From Mycobacterium branderi (GTDB taxonomy: Bacteria > Actinomycetota > Actinomycetes > Mycobacteriales > Mycobacteriaceae), in assembly GCF_010728725.1 (NCBI RefSeq), contig NZ_AP022606.1:5022001-5086000 (forward strand): a DNA stretch of 64,000 bases, given 5' to 3'. Shown here one piece after another: positions 51,584 to 61,400 of the stretch. The notes below the pieces were generated by a model that saw nothing but the letters and a program-made list of their open reading frames with translations, was not told the origin of the DNA and did not search any database. The translations under genes and the position numbers were made by a program. Position 1 is the first letter of the stretch; each line of letters starts with the position of its first letter.

Positions 51584-52366
51584 ATGAGCAGGCTCACGAC
51601 GCCCGTTCTGGTACACGTCGACGCGCCGGTGGCCCGCCTGACCCTCAACCGGCCAGAGAAACGCAACGCGCTGAGCCTCGAGCTGATGGAAGAGCTGATC
51701 GCCACGCTGCGCCAACTTGGCGCGGATCCCGACGTGCGGGTGATCGTCGTCGACGCGGTCGGCCCGGTGTTTTCCGCGGGTCATGACTTGAGCGAGATGA
51801 TCGGTCGCGACGTCGCGTTCTACCAACGGCTGTTCGACGTGTGCACCGAGCTCATGGAAACCATTCACGGCCTCCCCCAGCCGGTAATCGCCAAGGTAAA
51901 AGGAATGGCGACCGCGGCGGGATGTCAGCTGGTTGCCGCTTGCGACCTCGCCGTGGCCTCGCAGGAAGCCCGGTTTGCCACCCCGGGGGTCAAGATCGGC
52001 CTGTTCTGCTCGACGCCGATGGTGCCGTTGTCGCGCGCGATCGGCCGCAAGCGTGCACTGGAGATGTTGCTTACCGGGCAGCCGATTACCGCTGAGACCG
52101 CCCTGGACTGGGGCCTGGTGAACCGCGTCGTCCCGGCCGAAGCCCTCGAAGACGAATTGGGCGCCATCGTCGATGCCATCGTGGCTTCCAGCCCACTGAC
52201 CGTGGGGTTGGGCAAGGAAACGTTCTACGCCCAAGTCGAGCTCGACGAACACCGGGCCTACGACTTGACGAAGGCCGTGATGGCGTTGAACGCTCGCGCC
52301 GACGATGCCCAGGAGGGCATGTGCGCCTTCCTCGAGAAGCGACCGGCGATCTGGCGTCGGCGTTAG
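51584..52366 (+). CDS. Enoyl-CoA hydratase/isomerase family protein
   Basis: 260 residues. Crotonase motifs are LNRPEKRNALSLELMEEL, VFSAGHDLSEM (oxyanion hole) and KVKGMATAAGCQLVAACDLAVA (second oxyanion loop). The catalytic Glu of hydratases near TPGVKIGLFCSTPM is replaced, so the reaction may be isomerisation or hydrolysis. An ATG at 51572 is an alternative start. It follows the DUF1906 gene by 16 bp. Confidence 0.88.
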   Translation: MSRLTTPVLVHVDAPVARLTLNRPEKRNALSLELMEELIATLRQLGADPDVRVIVVDAVGPVFSAGHDLSEMIGRDVAFYQRLFDVCTELMETIHGLPQPVIAKVKGMATAAGCQLVAACDLAVASQEARFATPGVKIGLFCSTPMVPLSRAIGRKRALEMLLTGQPITAETALDWGLVNRVVPAEALEDELGAIVDAIVASSPLTVGLGKETFYAQVELDEHRAYDLTKAVMALNARADDAQEGMCAFLEKRPAIWRRR

Positions 52367-52420
52367 GCGCCTTTACTCGTTCTTGACCGGGTGTTGAATC
52401 GCCTAACTCAAGATCGCAAT

Positions 52421-55400
52421 GTGAGTACGCTTCATGCGGTGGAGCTGGGGGTTTTGGGGCCTCTCCAGGTCCGGCGAGACGGCGCCCCGGTCACTATCCC
52501 GGGCGCCAAGCCGCGCGCCATCCTCACGATGCTCGGGCTGCACGGCGGTTCGGTGGTGTCGACCGAAACGCTGATCGAACTTCTATGGGGCGACGACCCA
52601 CCGCGCACCGCCGCCAAGGCCCTCCAGACCCACATCTCTGCGCTGCGTCGCACGCTGGGCGATGGCTTCGTTTTGACGCAGGGAACGGGCTGGATCCTCA
52701 ATGTGGCCGAGACCGATGCCTCGCGCTACAAACGGGTCACCAAGATGGCCCGAGACGCCGCGACTGCAGGCGACATCACCCAAGCGGCGGTCGCCTTCGA
52801 GGAGGCGCTGGCCCTCTGGCGCGGAACTCCCGAACTGCCCGATACCCGCCGCGGAATATCGGAGAAGACGCGCTGGATCGAGGGCCATGCCGCGCTGGTC
52901 GAGGATCGCGCCGATGCGCTGCTGGCGACGGGCCGGGCGGCGGAGATCGTCGGCGAGCTCGAGGCCGCGGTCGCCGATGCGCCGTTGCGCGAAAGGCGAT
53001 GGGGCCAGCTGATGCTCGCGCTTTATCGCGCCGGCCGACAGGGCGAAGCCTTGGGCGCGTATCAGCGTGCGCGCTCGCTGCTGGCCGACGAACTGGGCGT
53101 CGATCCCGGGCCGGAGCTTCGGCGGCTCGAGGCCGCGATCGTTGCCCAGGATGCTGCGCTGGATATGCCTGTGGCACAGAATATTTCGTCGGTCACGCGC
53201 GCCGTGACATTTCTGCTCACCGACATCGAGGGTTCAACCGCGGCGTGGGAGGCCGACGCCGATGCGATGGCAGTGGCGCTCGCGCGCCACGACGAGCTCG
53301 TCGAACAGGTCGTCACGTCGCGCGGTGGAAGGCTGATCAAGACGCGCGGCGAGGGCGACGCCACGTTCTCGGTGTTCGAGCGGCCGTCGACAGCGGCCGC
53401 TGCGGCAATCGAGCTACAAGACGCAATCTCACACGAGCCGTGGGAATTGTCGGAGCCCATGCGAGTTCGTGTGGCATTGCATACCGGCGAGGCCGAGCTG
53501 CGCGACGGCGACTACTTCGGCCGTGCGGTCAACCGTGCCGCCCGCCTGCGGTCGCTGGCGACGGGCGGCCAGATTTTGTGTTCGGGTGCTACCGCAGAGC
53601 TCGTCATCGACTCGCTGCCCGACGATGTTCTGCTCGCGGACCTTGGGATGCGTCAGCTCAAGAACCTGGCACGTCCGGAGCATGTTTTCGAGCTGCGGCT
53701 GGAAACCGCGGAACGGCCTCAGGAGCCCAGCGATACGCCACTCGAGAGGCCCGACTTCCCCGCGGTCCTGACCGGCCCAGGCCCATTCGTCGGGCGCGGA
53801 CGAGAACTCGAACGACTGGTGTCCACATGGCAGACGGTACTCGACGGCGGCATCCTCGCGGTGCTGGTCGCCGGCGAACCGGGCGTAGGCAAGACGCGCT
53901 TGGCCGGTGAATGGTCACGACAGGCGTACGAACAAGGTGCGGTTGTGCTGTACGGCCGTTGCGACGAGGATCTCGGCGCCCCGTATCAGCCGTTCGCCGA
54001 AGCACTCCGATCGCTCGTGCCGTGCCTCGGTGCCACTCGGCTGCGCGGATTGCGCGGTGTTGAAGCGCTGCTGGCGCTGGTTCCGGGGCTTACCGATGTG
54101 CTGCCCGACCTGGCCGCGCCGACCCGCGCAGATCCCGACACCGAACGCTATGCACTTTTCGACGCGGTCGTCGCGCTATTGGAAGTCGCGTCCGCGAGCG
54201 CGCCCGTCGTCCTAATCCTCGATGACCTCCACTGGGCGGCCAAGCCGACGCTGCTGTTGTTGCGCCATCTCCTGCGTTTCGGCGAGCACGCCCGCGTGCA
54301 GGTCGTCGGCACGTATCGCAGCACCGATCTCGACCGCTCTCATCCTTTAGCGGCGACGCTCGCCGACCTTCACCGTGACGGAACTGCCAACCGCATTCAG
54401 CTCAGCGGCCTCGACGAAGACGACGTCACCACGTACGTGGCCGAGGCGGGCTACGACGACGAAGACCTCGCCCGGGCATTGGCCTCGGTCACCGGCGGCA
54501 ACCCGTTCTTCCTCATCGAGGCGTTACGACACGTGGACGAAAGTGGCGGGGTGTGGGATCCCAGCACCTTGCCCCAAGGCGTTCGGGAAGCCGTGAGCCG
54601 CCGCCTTTCCCGGCTTCCAGCGGAGACCAACAAGGCGCTCGCGGCGGCCGCGGTCGTCGGCAGCCGCTTCGCCCTCGACCTCGTCGAGCGGGTGGTCGAC
54701 CAGGATCTCGTCGACGCCTTCGAGGAGGCGTGCAAGGCCGGCATCGTCATCGAAGAACCCGGCGGTCGATACCGGTTCAACCACGCGCTGGTGCGGCAGT
54801 CGCTGCTGGCGGAGCTCCCGTCCGTGCGCCGTATGCGACTGCACCAACGCATCGCGGCGACACTGGAAACCCAACCGGGAGCCGACGACACGCTGCTGGC
54901 CGAACTGGCATACCACTACTTCGAATGCGCGTGGGCGGGCAACGCCGCCAAGGCCGTCGAGTATTGCCGGCGCGCCGCAGACCAGGCGATGACCCGACTT
55001 GCCTACGAAGGCGCAGCCGACCTCTACGATCACGCCCTGCATGCGCTCGAGGAGATCGACGACGAGCTGCCTGACCGTAACGACCAAGCTGCCGAGCTGT
55101 TGATCGCGCGCTGCGAGGCGCTGCTGGCCGCGGGCGACGTGGCGTCGGCGGCTGGTGCAGTGTCGCAATTACGAGCCGCCACAGTCGATTCGGCACAGCT
55201 AGCGGCGTGGGCGACGTGCTTTGACGGACAGCTGACGATGCTGACCCACCCCGAGCGGCTGGACGAGGTCGAGGTCGCATTGGCCGCGGCCGCCGAAAAA
55301 CTGGGCGAATTAGCCGATGCGGCAGGCGAAGCCAAGGCCCACACCGTGCGAGCGGGATGCCTCGCCCGACTCGGGCGAATCGGCGACTGTGAAATCGCTT

Positions 55401-58400
55401 TGGACAATGCTCTGACCGCGGCGCGGCGCGCGCAGGAACATCGTCGGGTGAACGCCGTGCTGGCGGGTGCGCCGCTTGCGGCGCTGTGGGGTCCCAATCC
55501 TGTTCCGCGCGCGGGCGGTCGGTGTCTGGACGTGGTGCGGCTGCTGCGAATCACGACGGACTCACCTGCGGTTGAGGCGACGTCGACGCGGTGTCAAGCC
55601 GCGTTGGAGGCCTTCCGCGGGCGTGCGGCGGCGGCACGACGGATGATCGACTCGGCGCGACGGACGGTCACGGAGCTCGGCTTGCGCCATGCGCTGCTGG
55701 AGGTGGAGCAGTTTGCAGGCATCGTGGAGCTGGTCGTCGACGATCCTGCTGCAGCGGAGCCGCATCTACGTAAGGCGTATAACGGTTTTCGCCGGATGGG
55801 CCTGGACGCGGACACGGCGGAGACAGCCGCGCTGCTGGGTCGAGCTTGCCTCGCGCTCGACCGGGACGCGGAAGCCGACGAATTGTGTTCGGAGAGTGAG
55901 CGGCTCGCGGGGCACGCGCTGAAGGCATCGATCGCGTGGCGCACACTTCGCGCGCGGTTGCTCTCACTCGCCAACCAACATGACGAGGCGCGGCGGGTCG
56001 CCGAGGCTGCTGTGCAGCTGGCGGCGCGGACGGACGCGCTCGTCGATCATGGTGACGCGTGTGCAACCCTGGCAACGGTTCTTGGCGCCGCTGGCGATGT
56101 TGCGGGGGCGCAAGCCGCCGCCGAGCGAGCGGTCGACCTGTACGAACGGAAAGGTGCTGCGGCACTTGCCGAGAGAGCACGCCTCCTTCTCGGGGCGGAA
56201 CCGCCGCCTGCCCAGGCTCCACCGGAAGCGCCGAGCGTCGAGCTAGACACCGCGGCCGCCCGAACGAGCGAACGCGTGATGGCCGCGATTAACCGCGGAG
56301 ATTGGGACGAGTTCGAGCGGCTGTTTGCACCCGAAGGCTCCGTCGAGAGTCGCCGGAAGGTCGTCGGCTTTAAGCAGACGGAGTTCTCGGCAGTCGACGT
56401 GATGCATCAGACGAGGCGCGATCTCGAGACGGGGGTTATGCGGGCCAGCCATGTCGTCGTCGCCGTGCGAGGCGAGCGCCTTGCGCTTGCTCGAGTAGGG
56501 CTAAGCACCGCCGACGTAAGTCCTGGGGCACCTCTGGACGAATTTCTGCAGCTATACGGACTCGATGATCAAGGTCGAATCGCGCTGCAGGTGTGGTTCG
56601 ACCTCGAAGATATGGACGCCGCGCTGGCCGAACTAGACGCCCTACGTGCGCGATTCGAGGAAGTGCAGCCACAATCGCCGCCACAGGCCAAGCTCGACAA
56701 CGCCTGCGTGCGAGCAGGTGAACGGGTGATCGCTGCCATTGATTGCCAAGCCTGGGACGAAATCGGGCAGTTGTACTCACCCAATGCACTCATTGAGAGC
56801 CGTCGAAAAATAGTCGGATTCAGGCAGATTGACTTGTCGTCGGACGACTGGGGACAAGCGAATAGGCCGATTCTGGAGAAGGGCGACTTGCGGCTCAGCC
56901 AGGTGGTTATCGCCGTGCGAGGCGAGCGCCTGGCGCTCGCTCGGGTAAGGGCGGACAGCGCCGACGCAAGCCCTGGAGCGCCATATGACGAATTCCTGAG
57001 TCTCTACGGCATCGACGAGCAGGGGCGAATTGCGCTGCAGGTGTGGTTCGACCTCGAAGACATCGATGCGGCGATGGCCGAACTCGAAGCCCTGCACGCC
57101 AGGTTGGAGGGGGAGCATCCGCGCGTGCAGCACCTTGAGAACGCGGCAAGCCGGCTCTACGAGCGATTCAAGGTGTGCTATGCGGCCCGCGACTGGCGTG
57201 CGATAGCCGAGATGGTAGCCGACGATTTTCGGAGCGATGACCGTCGCCGGGTAGTCAACTCCGGCCTCCGAGAGGGCCGAGACGCCATGATCGCCGAACT
57301 CTCGGGCATGGCCCAGGTCGGTATCGAGCTGACGTCAGACGTCATTGCGATCCGCGGCGAGCGCCTCGTGCTCAGCCGTATCAGAGCCTCGCATGATGCG
57401 TTCGACACCCTCGTACTGACCGTCTTCGAGCTCGACGCCGACGGAAGATGCCTGGCACGCATCGTTTTCGACCTCGACGACTTCGACGCTGCCATCGCCG
57501 AGCTCGACCGACGGTACCTCGCCGGAGAAGCGGCACCCTTTGCGGAGACATGGTCGGTCATTGCGGAGGGCTACGCCGCTTTCAACCGGCATGAGCCGCC
57601 CGCGACCACGCCGGATTGCGTCAGCATCGACCACAGGCGCGGAACTGCGTTCGCGCCGGGCGAGTTGTTCAGTTACATGGGTGCGGCATGGGACGACACG
57701 CCGGACATCACCAGCTACATCGACACCGTGCACCGGCTGAGCGACATGGGAGCGGTCGTCACACATGTCGCGCGTGGATCCTCTCCAGAAGGCGTCGACG
57801 CGGAGTGGCGGTACGACCACCTTCTGATGGTCGACGGCGAAAGCATCGAGCGCTCTGAGCTATTCGATGAGGCAGACCTGGACGCCGCACTCGCCAGGTT
57901 CGAGGAGCTCAGCCGGCCGGCACGGCGGCTTGAAAACGCGGCGACCCGAGTGACCGACCGGTACTTGGCGCGACTGCCGGCCCGCGACTTCGAGGTGATG
58001 GCCGAAATTCTGGCTGAAGATTTTCTGTACGACGATCGTCGTCGGACAGTGAACGCCGGCGTCCGACGCGGTCGGGATGCCGAAATCGCGAACGTGCGAG
58101 CCATCGCCGAGCTGGGGACCTTCGACATAACGTCGACTGCCATTGCGACTCGCGGGGAACGCCTCATCCTCAGTCGCGTCCGTGCCTCGGTACTCGACGA
58201 GCGGCCCGGAGCATTCCACAGCGACGAACTCGACATTGTCGAGCTTGACGCCGACGAGCGGATCGCGGCACATGTCACGTTTGACCCCGACGACTTCGAA
58301 GCTGCCATAGCGGAACTCGATGCTCGCTATCTCGCAGGCGAAGCGGCAGCCCATGCGCACACCTGGTCGGTGATCGCGGACGCGTATGCCGGGTTCAACC

Positions 58401-61400
58401 GACGCAAGCTCTTGGCGACGACGCCCGACTGGGTGAACATTGACCACCGTCGCGGAGCAGCTTTCGCCCCCGGCGACATGATCGCCTACCTCGAAGCCGC
58501 CTGGACCGACTCGCCTGACACCAAGATCTACATCGAGGCCGTGCATCGGCTCAGCAACATCGGGGCTGTCGTCACCCATGTGGCGCACGGGATCTCACAA
58601 GAGGGTTTCGACGCCGAGTGGAGGGACATCAACCTCCTGACGGTCGACGGCGATTCACTCAGCTGCTCCGAGCTTTTCGACGAAGCAGACATCGACGCCG
58701 CGGTCGCGAGATTCGACGAGCTCAGTCGCCCGGCGCGGCAGCTCGAACGCTCGGTAAGTCGAGTGGCAGAGCGCTTTTCGGCGTGCTTCGCTGCCCGCGA
58801 CTGGGCCGCGATGGCGGACTTGTTTGCCGAAGACCTTTCGGTCGACGGTCGCCGCCGGACCGTGAACGCAGGGATACGCCACGGCCGAGATGCCACGATC
58901 GAAGACATGCGGGCGTCAGCCGAAGTCGGGTTCACGGAAATGACCTCCGTCGTTATCGCGACCCGCGGAGGGCACCTCGCCCTCGCTCGTTTCTACGTTC
59001 GCGGTCAGCGAGCAGAAGAAGTCGCAGCAGAGGCTCTTCATGTCTTCGAGATCGACGCCGACGAGAGGACCTCAGTGGTCGTCATTTTCGACGTCGACAA
59101 CTTCGACGCTGCCATCGCGGAGCTCGATGCCCGGTACCTCGCCGGCGAAGCGGCACCTCATGCACATACGTGGTCGGTCATTGCGAATGGATACGCCGCG
59201 CTCAACCGTCACGAACTCCCCGCGACAACGCCGGATTTGGTGACTATCGACCACCGCCGCGGAACAGCGTTCGCGCCCGGTGAGCTGTTCGCCTTCATCC
59301 GTGCCGGGTGGGACGACGCGTCTGACAGCAGGATGTACATCGAGACTGTGCATCGTCTAAATAGCCTCGGCGCAGTCGTCACCGAGGCGGCATACGGAAC
59401 TTCGCAGCAAGGGTTCGAGGCGGAGTGGCGGATGATCGTCACCTTGACCGTCGAGGGCGACGCGGTCAATCGCTGCGAGTTGTTCGACGAAGCCGACCTC
59501 GACGCTGCGATCGCGAGATTTGATGAACTGCAACCGCATTCGCATCGGCTGGAGAACCCGGCAAGCCAACTAGCCGAGCGCTTCTTCGAGTACTTCGCAG
59601 CGCGCGACTGGGACGCGATAGCGACAACACTGGCCGAGAACGTATCTCATGACGATCGCCGCCATGTGGTTAATGCCGGGGTCCTACACGGTCGAGACGC
59701 CCAGATCGCTAACCTGCGAGCCATCGCCGAGGTCGGTGTCGCGAACTTTTCGTCGACAGCCATTGCGATCCGCGGCGCGTGCCTCGCACTCGTTCGCACT
59801 CGGTCCTCAGGCCAAGAACAGGGACTTGCCGCGATTCTCACGGAGGAAATCGGCCTCGTCGAGATCAACCGCGACAACCGGATGACGGCCTACATCGCGT
59901 TCGACGCCAACGACATCGACGCCGCCTTCAAGGAACTCGACGCCCGCTACCTCGCCGGCGAAGCGGCGGCCCATGCGCACACGTGGTCGCCGCTGACGGC
60001 GGTCGACGCCGCGCTCAACCGGTACGAGATTCCCCCGCACACACAGGACTGGGTCACTGTCGACCACCGGCGGGCGACGGCGTTCGCGCCAGGTGACCTG
60101 ACCGCATACATGCGTGCCGGTTGGGACCTCGCTCGCGACATCAAGAATCACATCCTCGCCGTGCATCGGATCACCGACTCAGGAGCAGTCGTCACCCACT
60201 TGGCACACGGCACATTGCGAAACGGATCCGACGTCGAGTGGCGGGAGGTCGCCCTTGTCACGTTCGAAGGCGACCTGATCAACCGCTGCGAGCTATTCGA
60301 CGAAGCAGACATCGACGCCGCGCTCGCGAAGTTCGACGAACTGCATCCGCAGCCGCCGCGACTGGAGAACGCGGCTAGCCGAGCACATGACCGCTTCCTC
60401 GCGTACGTCGACGCACGCGATCGGGCAGCGATAGCCGAGATCCTGGCCGACGATGCTTGCACCGATGATCGACGGCGGGTAGTGAACACCGGCGTACGAC
60501 ACGGTAGGGATGCTGTGCTCGCCGAACTTTCGACACTCGCCGAAGTAGGCGGTAAGAACCTCACATCAGAAACGATCGCGATCCGGGGCGAGCGCCTCGT
60601 ACTCCGACGTAGTGAATATTCGGTTGGCCACGAGCGAGAGACGTACCGCCTCGGCGGCGTGGAGATCCTGGAGCTCAACACCGACGAACTTCTGGTCGCA
60701 AGAGTCGCATTCGACGCCAACGACAATGACGCTGCCTTTCAGGAACTCGATACGCGGTACATGGCCGGCGAAGCAGCTCCTCACGCGCAGACTTGGTCCG
60801 TCATAGCGCAGGCCTACGCCGCGCTCAACCGGCAAGAGACGCCGCCGACGACGCCGGATTGGGTCAACATCGATCACCGACGAGTGCGAGCATTCGTGTC
60901 CGGTGAGCTGCCTGCATACATGCATGCCACTTGGAATCTGGTGCCCGACATCAGGATCCGCATCGAGGCTGTACATCAGCTGAACGACCTCGGAGCGGTC
61001 TTCACTCAGGTGGCAACGGGAACTTCGCAACAGGGTTTCGCGGCCGAGTGGCGAACGGTCATCGTGTCAACGGTCGAAGGCGACATGATCGACCGCCTGG
61101 AAATCTTCGACGAGGCAGACCTCGACGCCGCGCTCGCCCGCTTCGAGGAACTCCACCGGCAGGCACCGCGACTGGAAAATGCGGCAAGCCAAGTGGATGC
61201 GCGCCTCCATACCTACTTCGCAGCCCGCGACTGGGACGCGATGGCCGAGGCTATGGCACAAGACATTCTGTATGACGATCGTCGTCGCGTGGCGAATGCC
61301 GGACTCCGGCGCGGCCGAGACGCCGAGATGGTAAACATTCGGGCGCTTGTCGACCTCGGGGCAAATGTGACGTCGACCGTCATCGCGACCCGCGGGGAGC

